DNA from: JBCAXA01 sp038534295
GTDB lineage: Bacteria > Pseudomonadota > Gammaproteobacteria > Steroidobacterales > Woeseiaceae
NCBI GenBank assembly: GCA_038534295.1
Contig: JBCAXA010000001.1
Span: 1 to 64,000 of the forward strand
Direction: 5' to 3'
DNA length: 64,000 bases
The translations under genes were made by a program, and so were the position numbers. The stretch's first letter is position 1. Each line of letters opens with the position of its first letter. Of the stretch, positions 55,595 to 64,000 are shown piece after piece. The notes under the pieces are model-generated. The model had not been told where the DNA came from. It searched no databases and worked only from the letters and a program-made list of their open reading frames with translations.

Positions 55595-56170
55595 TCAGTT
55601 CATTAAGGGGTCGATTTTGTTCGCGATCGCCTCGCGCGCGCGAAAAATGCGCGAACGGACCGTTCCAACCGGGCATTCCATCGCCTCGGCAATTTCCTCG
55701 TAGCTCAGACCATCGACCTCGCGCAGCAAAATCGCGGTCCGCAAATCTTCCGGTAAGTCACGAATCGTTTGCTCGATGACGGCATGCATTTCGTCCTTGA
55801 GCGTGACCGCTTCCGGCGTATCACCATCCTTCAGCCGCGCATGCATCTCGTACTGCTCCGGGTCCTGAAGGTCGAGTTCGTAATCCATTGGCCGGCGCTT
55901 CGCTGCTACCAGGTAATTCTTCGCGGTGTTGACCGCGATACGGTACAGCCATGTATAGAACGCACTGTCGCCACGAAAGTTCGGCAATGCACGATAAGCT
56001 TTGAGGAAAGCCTCCTGCGAGACATCCAGTGCTTCATCGTTATCTTTGACATAGCGCGTGACCAGATTGACGATTTTATGCTGGTACTTGCTGACCAGGA
56101 CGTCGAACGCCGTTTTGTCGCCCGCCTGTACCCGCTTTACCAGTAGACCGTCCGTTGCGTTGGCGCCCAT
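55595..56170 (-). CDS. rpoE: RpoE (sigma-E/AlgU), envelope stress sigma factor
   Basis: A 191-residue ECF sigma factor of the RpoE/AlgU group. Region 2 has DVLVSKYQHKIVNLVTRYVKDNDEALDVSQEAFLKAYRALPNFRG and region 4 has LPEDLRTAILLREVDGLSYEEIAEAMECPVGTVRSRIFRAREAI. It controls envelope stress genes with RseA, RseB and RseC, which follow. A sigma-E-type promoter at 56219-56245 suggests self-activation. Confidence 0.96.
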   Translation of the reverse strand: MGANATDGLLVKRVQAGDKTAFDVLVSKYQHKIVNLVTRYVKDNDEALDVSQEAFLKAYRALPNFRGDSAFYTWLYRIAVNTAKNYLVAAKRRPMDYELDLQDPEQYEMHARLKDGDTPEAVTLKDEMHAVIEQTIRDLPEDLRTAILLREVDGLSYEEIAEAMECPVGTVRSRIFRAREAIANKIDPLMN

Positions 56171-56218
56171 ATGGGCAAGCCCCCTTTACCAGCGGCGCTC
56201 CGCCCTACAGCCACTGTG

Positions 56219-56245
56219 ATAGACCGGCTCAACACCGGAAAGTTC
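56219..56245 (-). promoter_or_regulatory. Sigma-E (RpoE/AlgU) type promoter of rpoE
   Basis: On the minus strand, GAACTT (56245-56240) is followed by a 15-bp spacer and GTCTAT (56224-56219). The consensus is GGAACTT-N15-GTCTAA. It lies 49 bp upstream of the rpoE start and indicates positive autoregulation of rpoE-rseABC. The rest of the 176-bp gap to ygfX shows nothing I can support. Confidence 0.8.
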
Positions 56246-56346
56246 TCGCTACCGACAGCCATTGGGCAGACTTTGTGCGCCGGAATGTGACACAGGTCGC
56301 CGCCCGCTTCACCGGATCCCCAGACGCGAGTCTACCAGCCCTTCCC

Positions 56347-56742
56347 TCACGGGGTCAGTGTCGCCCGAAGCTCGCCACTAAACCAGAGCACGCGCAGTCG
56401 CCGCCAAGCGGCCGCGCTTTGGGCAGAGCGCCAGATCATGGCGGTGCGACGCTGGCCAAGTGAGTCACGCAATACGAGCAGGGCAGCACCGGGCAGCAAC
56501 AAACCGCCGGGCGCGAGCACGTGCCGGCCGACAATAGGCTCGTCGCGATGAGTTCGGGCGGTCAGCCGCAGCGTGCCGCTGGCGAACGGTCGTTCGCGCC
56601 AGCGTTGGCGCCAGTCGATGAGGCCCACACCGAGTACCGCCGCCGCCAGCGGTGCGCCCGTCAGCGCAACTCCGACGATACCTACAACCAGCAGGGTTAG
56701 CGGTACAGCGGTGATCAGATGACCCGGCGGCTCAGCGGTCAA
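56347..56742 (-). CDS. ygfX: YgfX/CptA-like membrane protein
   Basis: A 131-residue protein with two adjacent membrane spans (LITAVPLTLLVVGIVGVALTG, APLAAAVLGVGLIDW) and a C-terminal part with GLLLPGAALLVLRDSLGQRRTAMIWRSAQSAAAWRRLRVLW. Length, topology and position after sdhE match E. coli YgfX (135 residues). YgfX was reported as a toxin affecting cytoskeletal proteins, but it also interacts with SdhE, and its role is not settled. The TTG at 56742 overlaps the sdhE stop, so translation is coupled. Confidence 0.7.
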   Translation of the reverse strand: MTAEPPGHLITAVPLTLLVVGIVGVALTGAPLAAAVLGVGLIDWRQRWRERPFASGTLRLTARTHRDEPIVGRHVLAPGGLLLPGAALLVLRDSLGQRRTAMIWRSAQSAAAWRRLRVLWFSGELRATLTP

Positions 56743-56989
56743 AACCGCGCTGAAGGACTCGGACAATGTTCTGGATCGCGGGATTCTGGCACTCGGCCCG
56801 TCCGGTGACGTAACTGAAGATCTCCGGATCTTGGCAATCGAGCAAGGCCTCAAAGCCGGCCTTTTCAAGAGAATCGGCCGCAGCGTAGTGGTGCGACAAA
56901 TAGTGCGTTAGCAGGACGTCCAGCTCGCGCATGCCACGCCGGCAGCGCCACCGCAGTGCCCGCAGATGGGAGTCAGGCGTGGACGCCAT
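56732..56989 (-). CDS. sdhE: SdhE, flavinylation factor of succinate dehydrogenase
   Basis: An 85-residue SdhE (YgfY) with the conserved RRGMRELDVLLTHYL segment, whose RGxxE is needed for FAD attachment to SdhA. The helical remainder includes GFEALLDCQDPEIFSYVTGR. The ATG at 56989 is 17 bp after the sdhB stop, so it is the fifth gene of the sdh operon. Confidence 0.93.
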   Translation of the reverse strand: MASTPDSHLRALRWRCRRGMRELDVLLTHYLSHHYAAADSLEKAGFEALLDCQDPEIFSYVTGRAECQNPAIQNIVRVLQRGFDR

Positions 56990-57006
56990 CGACGACCACC
57001 TCGCTG

Positions 57007-57789
57007 TCAGTGGCGACGTTCCGCCAACATTTTCTTCGTTGCCGCAATGGCGCGCGCCGGGTTTAGGTCTTTGGGACAAGCCGACGTGCAGTTCATGATC
57101 GTGTGGCAGCGATAGAGGCGGAACGGATCTTCGAGCTCATCGAGGCGCTCGCCGGTGGCTTCGTCGCGACTGTCGACGATCCAGCGATAGGCGGCCAGCA
57201 GTGCTGCCGGGCCGAGATAACGGTCCGAATTCCACCAATAGCTCGGGCAGCTCGTTGAGCAGCAGGCGCACAGAATGCACGCGGACGGCTCATTGATTTG
57301 TTCTTGGTCTTCCTTGCTCTGCAGCCGCTCACGATCGGGCGGTGGCGGCGTCCGTGACTGCAGCCAAGGTTTGATCGACGCATATTGCGCGTAAAAATTA
57401 GTGAGATCGGGCACCAGATCTTTGACCACCGGCATGTGCGGCAGCGGGTAGATCTTGATGTCGTCGTCAAATTTGTCGATCGCGGTAATACATGCCAGCC
57501 CGTTGCCACCGTCGAGATTCATAGCGCAGGAACCGCAGATGCCTTCGCGACACGAGCGACGGAACGTCAGCGTAGGATCAACTTCATTTTTGATCTTTAG
57601 CAGCGCGTCTAAAACCATGGGCCCGCAGCGATCGAGGTCGACCTCGTAGGTATCCATGCGCGGGTTCTCGCCACTATCTGGATCGTAGCGGTAGATATGA
57701 AAACGCCGCACACGTTTGGCGCTGCTATCGGCTTTGAACTCGCGGCCTTTGCCGATGCGTGAGTTAGCCGGTAAACGAAACTCTGCCAC
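57007..57789 (-). CDS. sdhB: SdhB, succinate dehydrogenase iron-sulfur subunit
   Basis: A 260-residue subunit carrying three clusters. The 2Fe-2S ligands are in [12 protein letters not shown] and the following cysteine. The 4Fe-4S and 3Fe-4S ligands are in [16 protein letters not shown] and [21 protein letters not shown]. It passes electrons from SdhA to ubiquinone. Confidence 0.97.
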   Translation of the reverse strand: MAEFRLPANSRIGKGREFKADSSAKRVRRFHIYRYDPDSGENPRMDTYEVDLDRCGPMVLDALLKIKNEVDPTLTFRRSCREGICGSCAMNLDGGNGLACITAIDKFDDDIKIYPLPHMPVVKDLVPDLTNFYAQYASIKPWLQSRTPPPPDRERLQSKEDQEQINEPSACILCACCSTSCPSYWWNSDRYLGPAALLAAYRWIVDSRDEATGERLDELEDPFRLYRCHTIMNCTSACPKDLNPARAIAATKKMLAERRH

Positions 57790-57821
57790 GGGTTGTTACT
57801 CCGTTGTGTCTTGACTTTCGA

Positions 57822-59609
57822 TCAGTAGACCCGCGCTTTCGGCGGGATGATGTCGACTTCGTCGGTTAACGTTTGGTAATGCACGGGCCGGTAATCGAGC
57901 CGAACGTCGCCAGCCATGTTGACCCAGGCCAGCGAGTGCTTCATCCAATTCTCGTCGTCGCGATCTGGGAAATCCTCGCGCGCCTGGGCACCGCGGCTTT
58001 CCTGCCGATTTGCCGCCGAATGCACCGTCGCTTGGGCGTTGAGCAACAGGTTCTCGAGCTCCATCGTTTCGATGAGGTCCGTATTCCAAATCAGTGAGCG
58101 GTCCTTGACGCCAATGTCGTCAAAGTCGCGCATGACGCCACCGAGCTTCTCAATACCCTCAGCCAGGATGTCACCGCTGCGAAATACCGCCGCGTAGCTC
58201 TGCATGGTCTTCTGCATCGCGAGGCGAACCTCCGCGGTCGACTGACTACCGGACGCATGGCGCAGCTTGTCCAGGCGCTCGACGCTGTTCTCGCCGGCAT
58301 CGCGCGCCAGCGGTCGATGGCGAGCTCCCGGTTCCATCGTCTCGCGGCAATGATGCGCCGCCGCGCGGCCAAACACGACCAAGTCGAGCAGCGAATTTGA
58401 GCCAAGGCGATTGGCACCGTGGACCGACACGCAACCCGCTTCGCCAACCGCCAGCAGGCCAGGCACGATCGCTTCCGGGTCGCCGTCGCGCAGCGTGACC
58501 ACCCGGCCGTGCACATCGGCGGGCACCCCGCCCATGTTGTAGTGAACGGTCGGCAGCACCGGGATCGGCTCTTTGGTGACGTCGACGTTTGCAAAGATTC
58601 GCGCCGTCTCGGCAATACCCGGCAGCCGTTCGCCAATTACCTCCGGGCCGAGGTGCTCGAGATGCAAGAAAATGTGGTCGTTCTCACCACCGACGCCGCG
58701 ACCCTCGCGGATCTCGATCGTCATCGCGCGGCTGACGACGTCACGCGACGCGAGATCTTTGGCGTTTGGCGCGTACCGCTCCATGAAACGCTCACCGTCG
58801 GAATTGGTGAGATAACCGCCCTCACCGCGACTGCCCTCGGTTATGAGGCAACCCGAGCCGTAAATTCCGGTTGGGTGAAACTGCACGAATTCCATATCCT
58901 GCAGCGGCAGTCCGGCGCGAGCGACCATGCCGCCACCGTCACCGGTGCAGGTATGCGCCGACGTGCAGGAAAAATACGCCCGGCCGTACCCACCGGTAGC
59001 GAGCACGACTTGGTGCGCCCGGTAGCGATGCAGCTTGCCGGTTGCCATGTCGAGCGCGACGACGCCGCGACAAACACCGTCCTCCATGATCAGATCGATC
59101 GCGAAGTACTCGATGAAAAACTCGGCATCGTGTTTCAGCGACTGCTGATACAAGGTGTGCAGCATTGCATGGCCGGTGCGATCGGCAGCGGCACAGGTGC
59201 GTTGCGCCGTGCCCTCACCGAAATGTGTGGTCATGCCGCCGAAAGGCCGCTGATAAATGCGTCCCTCTTCGGTGCGCGAGAAGGGGACGCCGTAGTGCTC
59301 GAGTTCGATCACGGCGTCTGGCGCCTCTTTGCACATGTACTCAATTGCGTCCTGGTCGCCGAGCCAGTCGGACCCTTTGACCGTGTCGTACATGTGCCAG
59401 CGCCAATCGTCCTCGCCCATATTGCCGAGTGCTGCGCTGATGCCGCCCTGCGCCGCCACCGTGTGGCTGCGGGTCGGGAAGACTTTGGTGATACAGGCCG
59501 TCGCAAGTCCTGCTTCGGCCATACCGAAAGTTGCGCGCAGTCCGGCCCCACCAGCGCCAACGACAACGACGTCGTAGCTGTGGTCGATAAATTCGTAGTC
59601 CTTGCTCAT
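57822..59609 (-). CDS. sdhA: SdhA, succinate dehydrogenase flavoprotein
   Basis: A 595-residue flavoprotein. It has the N-terminal FAD fold ([24 protein letters not shown]), the covalent FAD histidine in [41 protein letters not shown], and the [13 protein letters not shown] and [22 protein letters not shown] segments. It oxidises succinate to fumarate. The start overlaps the sdhD stop (ATGA). Confidence 0.97.
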   Translation of the reverse strand: MSKDYEFIDHSYDVVVVGAGGAGLRATFGMAEAGLATACITKVFPTRSHTVAAQGGISAALGNMGEDDWRWHMYDTVKGSDWLGDQDAIEYMCKEAPDAVIELEHYGVPFSRTEEGRIYQRPFGGMTTHFGEGTAQRTCAAADRTGHAMLHTLYQQSLKHDAEFFIEYFAIDLIMEDGVCRGVVALDMATGKLHRYRAHQVVLATGGYGRAYFSCTSAHTCTGDGGGMVARAGLPLQDMEFVQFHPTGIYGSGCLITEGSRGEGGYLTNSDGERFMERYAPNAKDLASRDVVSRAMTIEIREGRGVGGENDHIFLHLEHLGPEVIGERLPGIAETARIFANVDVTKEPIPVLPTVHYNMGGVPADVHGRVVTLRDGDPEAIVPGLLAVGEAGCVSVHGANRLGSNSLLDLVVFGRAAAHHCRETMEPGARHRPLARDAGENSVERLDKLRHASGSQSTAEVRLAMQKTMQSYAAVFRSGDILAEGIEKLGGVMRDFDDIGVKDRSLIWNTDLIETMELENLLLNAQATVHSAANRQESRGAQAREDFPDRDDENWMKHSLAWVNMAGDVRLDYRPVHYQTLTDEVDIIPPKARVY

Positions 59610-59986
59610 GCGGCACCCAGCGCGATCTGCAAGATGGAAAACAGTGCCGCGACAGTCAGCGCCACCGCAGCGAAGTTGATCAGGATAAGTGACACCACCT
59701 TGGCCCCGCCGTGGACATAGTCTTCCACGATGACCTGCAAACCGAGCTTGGCGTGGTACAGCGCCGATACCGCGAACAAAATCAGCAGTACCGCAACGAG
59801 CGGTCGCGCAACAAACGCGCGAACCGTGTCGTAGTCGTAGCCCGGCAGCGTCAACATAGCAATGGCGAACCACAGCAGCAGCGGACCCAAGGCGAGCGCC
59901 GTCATGCGCTGCGTCCACCAGTGAGACGTACCGTCTTTCGCCGAACCGAGGCCCAGCACCCGGCTGAGCGGTGAACGTAATTGCAT
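59606..59986 (-). CDS. sdhD: SdhD, succinate dehydrogenase membrane anchor
   Basis: A 126-residue membrane anchor with three spans. The haem-region helix has [20 protein letters not shown]. The N-terminus has the SdhD-type [20 protein letters not shown]. It binds ubiquinone and haem b with SdhC. Confidence 0.92.
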   Translation of the reverse strand: MQLRSPLSRVLGLGSAKDGTSHWWTQRMTALALGPLLLWFAIAMLTLPGYDYDTVRAFVARPLVAVLLILFAVSALYHAKLGLQVIVEDYVHGGAKVVSLILINFAAVALTVAALFSILQIALGAA

Positions 59987-60013
59987 CAGTGTCGTCCCAG
60001 AAATTCGTTCTTG

Positions 60014-60397
60014 CTACAGCAGGTAAATGCCGAGCCAGAACAGCGTTGTGATCGTCACGGCCGTGATTACCACGAACCATGCCGTTTGCGTTGCTGTTGC
60101 GCGTTCGAAACCGTAGCCGACGTCCCAGACCAGATGACGAATACCGTTGGCAAAATGATAGAACGCGGCGAGCGATATACCGATCAACACGATCTGACCA
60201 AGCACGCTGGCAGCAAGGCTTGCAAACAACGCGTAGTCGGCGGGACCACCGGCCAATGCAAGCAGCCAAACGACAAAGATGACGATGCCCGCGGCAAGGG
60301 CGGTTCCGCTGAAGCGGTGGAGGATGGACGTCAGCATCGTAATGCGCCAACCGTAGGCGCTGAGATGCGGTGAAAGTGGTCGCGATGAAGCGTTCAT
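60014..60397 (-). CDS. sdhC: SdhC, succinate dehydrogenase cytochrome b subunit
   Basis: A 127-residue anchor. The SdhC signature [29 protein letters not shown] includes the quinone-site serine/arginine region and [20 protein letters not shown] has the haem histidine. Three membrane spans are evident. The ATG at 60397 gives the family N-terminus; a longer frame upstream is not homologous. Confidence 0.94.
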   Translation of the reverse strand: MNASSRPLSPHLSAYGWRITMLTSILHRFSGTALAAGIVIFVVWLLALAGGPADYALFASLAASVLGQIVLIGISLAAFYHFANGIRHLVWDVGYGFERATATQTAWFVVITAVTITTLFWLGIYLL

Positions 60398-60441
60398 GTA
60401 CGCGTTAGACCGGCCTTGCAAATGGATTATTTCGACGCAAA

Positions 60442-60627
60442 TCAGAAGTCGATGCAGCGACCGTTCTTTTCCCAATCACCGAATCTAGTCGGGTCGGGTC
60501 CGTCTCGACCACCAATCTCGCGGGGCGCCTTCTCGGTCGGCTCGGTGCCCGAGGACGGCTGGTCCTCGCTGGGCTCTTTGCCGTCCGAAACCGCAGGCCC
60601 TGTCGACTTGCTATCTCCCTGTTTCAT
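60442..60627 (-). CDS. SdhAF4-like (DUF1674) succinate dehydrogenase assembly factor
   Basis: A 61-residue protein with a disordered, acidic N-terminus (KQGDSKSTGPAVSDGKEPSEDQ) and the conserved C-terminal DUF1674 motif EIGGRDGPDPTRFGDWEKNGRCIDF, matching the PTRYGDWE-KGR-(S/T)DF block of mitochondrial SDHAF4. In mitochondria the factor protects SdhA from oxidation before it joins SdhB. The gene lies 44 bp upstream of sdhC on the same strand and so heads the operon. No Shine-Dalgarno precedes the ATG. Confidence 0.82.
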   Translation of the reverse strand: MKQGDSKSTGPAVSDGKEPSEDQPSSGTEPTEKAPREIGGRDGPDPTRFGDWEKNGRCIDF

Positions 60628-60633
60628 TGCCAA

Positions 60634-60639
60634 ATTATG
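60634..60639 (-). promoter_or_regulatory. Extended -10 promoter upstream of the DUF1674/sdh operon
   Basis: On the minus strand, TGG-CATAAT is an extended -10 element (CATAAT matches 5 of 6). The predicted start, 6-7 nt downstream, is at about the A of the ATG at 60627, so the first gene could be leaderless. No clear -35 is present. Confidence 0.45.
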
Positions 60640-60688
60640 CCAGACGGCATCCGCCGTTGAACAGTGCGCGACGCGCTGAGACCTAGAC

Positions 60689-61482
60689 ATGACAGATTCA
60701 TCGAATGACCAACGGCGACTCGCCGCCATTAGGGTCAGTGGCAGCGATGCCGCTGAGTTTCTGCAAGGCCAGCTCAGTTGCGACGTTATGCTCGTCCATG
60801 ACAGTGCCATCACTGATGGCGCGTGGCTCAACCCGGCCGGCCGGGTTATCGCAGTCATGCAAATGTTAAAATCGGGCGACGACTTCCTGCTGTTCGTCGC
60901 GGCGTCGTTGGCGACACCGATCGTCGAGCGGCTGTCGCGGTTTCGGTTTCGCTCGAACGTCAGCTTCACGCTCGAACCGGCACTCACCGTCGGCTTCGAT
61001 GCGACGGGTTCGGCGCCGCTCGCAACGCGGCAATTGCCTGACGCAACCGAGGTGTACTCGGCGACGGCGACGGCGAGCGATGAGTGGCAGGTTGCGCGAA
61101 TCGCGGCGGGACTGCCGTGGATCGACGCAACGAATAGCGAAAAGTACACGGCGCATCAACTGAATCTCGATCAGCTCGATGCAGTTAGCCTCAACAAAGG
61201 TTGCTACAGCGGTCAGGAAATCGTTGCGCGCACGGCGCACCGTGGTCGGGTCAAGCGCCGCGCGCGTCACCTGGCGATGTCTGCCGCGACGACGCCTGCG
61301 AGCGGCGAGCCGGTCGTCGATGACGCTGGCAACAAGGTTGGCGAAATTGTCTGCGCTGCGTCGGCCGGCAGCGAGTCGATCGTACACGTGCTGGCGCTGT
61401 TGCCCGTCGATATCGACGGACCGCTGACCTGCGCCGGCACGGCATTGACGCCCCGCGGGCTGCCCTTTGCCGTCGACGCCGC

Positions 61483-61486
<4 letters not shown>
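60689..61486 (+). CDS. ygfZ: YgfZ, folate-binding Fe-S cluster protein
   Basis: A 265-residue protein with an aminomethyltransferase-like fold. The conserved YgfZ/IBA57 motif is [13 protein letters not shown], with the functional cysteine. N-terminal elements include [11 protein letters not shown] and LNPAGRVI. It supports maturation of Fe-S enzymes with tetrahydrofolate. It is the only plus-strand gene between 42.4 and 64 kb, divergent from the sdh operon and convergent with lysS (4-bp stop overlap). Confidence 0.93.
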
Positions 61487-63003
<1,517 letters not shown>

Positions 63004-63018
63004 GTTTCGTCTCTAGTC

Positions 63019-64000
63019 TTACAAGCCTTGCTTTAGGCTAGCCTCGATGAATCCGTCGAGGCCACCGTCCAGCACGGCTTGGGTGTTGCCGGTTTCAAAA
63101 CCGGTCCGAAGATCCTTGATCCGCGATTGGTCGAGTACGTACGAACGTATTTGGCTGCCCCAGCCAACGTCCGACTTGGCGTCCTCGACCGCCTGCGCCT
63201 CCTCGCGCCGTTTGCGTAACTCCAACTCATACAGCTTGGCTTTCAGCTGTTTCATCGCCGTCGCCTTATTCTTGTGCTGCGAACGGTCGTTCTGGCACTG
63301 CACCACGACATTCGTCGGCAGGTGAGTCAGTCGAACCGCGGACTCGGTCCGGTTGACGTGCTGGCCGCCAGCGCCGCTTGCGCGATAAACATCGACACGC
63401 AAATCCGACGGGTCGACATCGATGTCGATGTCATCATCGACCTCGGGCGAGACGAACACCGACGCAAACGATGTGTGGCGACGATTGCCCGAATCGAACG
63501 GAGACTTGCGCACGAGACGATGGACACCGGTTTCGGTGCGCAACCAGCCGTACGCGTACTCACCGCCAATGCGTACTGTAGCGCTTTTGATCCCGGCTAC
63601 TTCGCCCGGCGATGTCTCGATGATCTCGACCGGCCGCTCGTGACTTTCCGCCCAGCGTAGATACATTCGCAACAACATATCGGCCCAGTCCTGCGCCTCA
63701 GTACCGCCGGCCCCGGACTGGATTTCGAGAAAGCTAGCCGTGTTGTCCATCTCGCCGGAGAACATCCGTCGAAACTCGAGCGCCTCGACTCGGGTCCGCG
63801 CAGAAACGATGTCGTCCTCGACCGCGCGGAAAGTCTCGGCGTCATCTTCTTCTGCGGCGAGTTCCAGTAGCGGCCCTAAGTCAGTGAGATCGCCGGTCAG
63901 CGAATCGATGGTCTCAACGACGCCAGCAAGCTCAGCGCGCTCCTGGTTCAGCGCCTGCGCGCGCCCCGCTTCGCTCCAAAGCTCCGGGTCTTCGAGTTCG
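63019..64000 (-). CDS. prfB: PrfB, peptide chain release factor 2 (5' part outside window)
   Basis: The frame is open from the end of the window to the stop at 63019, giving about 327 residues of a protein that is usually about 365. The SPF codon-recognition motif is in [15 protein letters not shown] and the catalytic GGQ in [14 protein letters not shown]. The visible N-terminal part is the helical domain 1. The programmed +1 frameshift expected near codon 26 would be beyond the window, so its presence cannot be checked. RF2 ends translation at UGA and UAA. Confidence 0.96.
   Translation of the reverse strand, partial: ELEDPELWSEAGRAQALNQERAELAGVVETIDSLTGDLTDLGPLLELAAEEDDAETFRAVEDDIVSARTRVEALEFRRMFSGEMDNTASFLEIQSGAGGTEAQDWADMLLRMYLRWAESHERPVEIIETSPGEVAGIKSATVRIGGEYAYGWLRTETGVHRLVRKSPFDSGNRRHTSFASVFVSPEVDDDIDIDVDPSDLRVDVYRASGAGGQHVNRTESAVRLTHLPTNVVVQCQNDRSQHKNKATAMKQLKAKLYELELRKRREEAQAVEDAKSDVGWGSQIRSYVLDQSRIKDLRTGFETGNTQAVLDGGLDGFIEASLKQGL

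Noticed and set aside
60628..61149. Upstream extension of the DUF1674 frame across ygfZ on the minus strand
   Set aside because: It lies antisense to ygfZ, has no recognisable homology, and the conserved protein begins at 60627.
63019..64000. Internal ATG at 63765 as the prfB start
   Set aside because: The frame continues upstream with release-factor domain 1 sequence to the window edge, so the ATG is internal and the gene is simply cut by the window.

Overview
The window is a GC-rich, gene-dense chromosomal segment of a free-living gammaproteobacterium. The evidence is gene order rather than any single marker: rpoE-rseA-rseB-rseC with lepA-lepB-DUF4845-rnc-era-recO-pdxJ-acpS, sdhCDAB-sdhE-ygfX, prfB-lysS, yceD-rpmF-plsX-fabH, comEC-exbB-exbD-msbA-lpxK-kdsB and the lolCDE block. 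A palindromic LexA site of the gammaproteobacterial kind (CTGT-N8-ACAG) agrees. The layout resembles deep-branching gammaproteobacteria (Xanthomonadales, Chromatiales or Woeseia-like) more than enterics, but I cannot name a genus. I see no rRNA, tRNA, CRISPR array, prophage or insertion sequence.

Layout. 1-5.7 kb: the end of a membrane protein, a GFA-fold protein, a three-gene RimK cassette (retropepsin-like protein, M14-type deacylase/peptidase, RimK ligase), then an unusually long aromatic amino acid hydroxylase translationally coupled to a DUF1877 protein. 5.8-12.8 kb: class I aldolase and the SOS mutagenesis operon lexA-imuA-imuB-dnaE2, preceded by two tandem LexA boxes. 12.9-17 kb: a lipoprotein gene that appears to start at ATT, an Lpp/OprI-like alanine-zipper lipoprotein with its own promoter and terminator, an L,D-transpeptidase and an S9 oligopeptidase. 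17-24.9 kb: fabH, plsX, rpmF, yceD, maf, rluC, then rne behind a long structured leader, and a small tyrosine phosphatase. 25-34 kb: an unrecognised protein, a YeiH transporter, and the lipid A/KDO/ComEC operon. 34-42 kb: DUF2062 protein, lolD and two lolC/E genes, a small exported protein, mfd and csiV. 42-56 kb: one long minus-strand series from a degenerate GGDEF protein back to rpoE, mostly with overlapping stops and starts. 56-64 kb: the succinate dehydrogenase operon with its assembly factors, ygfZ, lysS and the 3' part of prfB, which runs off the window.

How the genes work together. Three themes recur. Envelope: lipid A export (msbA, lpxK, kdsB), lipoprotein sorting (lol), an Lpp-type lipoprotein beside a candidate Lpp-linking L,D-transpeptidase, NagZ recycling, CsiV, and the sigma-E stress circuit. 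Genome maintenance: lexA, imuA, imuB, dnaE2, mfd, recO. RNA and translation: rne, rluC, rlmD, rnc, era, lepA, rimK, lysS, prfB. Succinate dehydrogenase is flanked by two different assembly-factor genes (SdhAF4/DUF1674 and SdhE).

I found no clearly new multigene system. The most unusual signals are the ATT-started lipoprotein beside the LexA boxes, the structured rne leader, the RimK cassette, a hairpin over the ribosome-binding region of the aromatic hydroxylase, a GGDEF protein without its signature, an SdhAF4 gene predicted to be leaderless, and an unrecognised 239-residue protein behind a strong inverted repeat.
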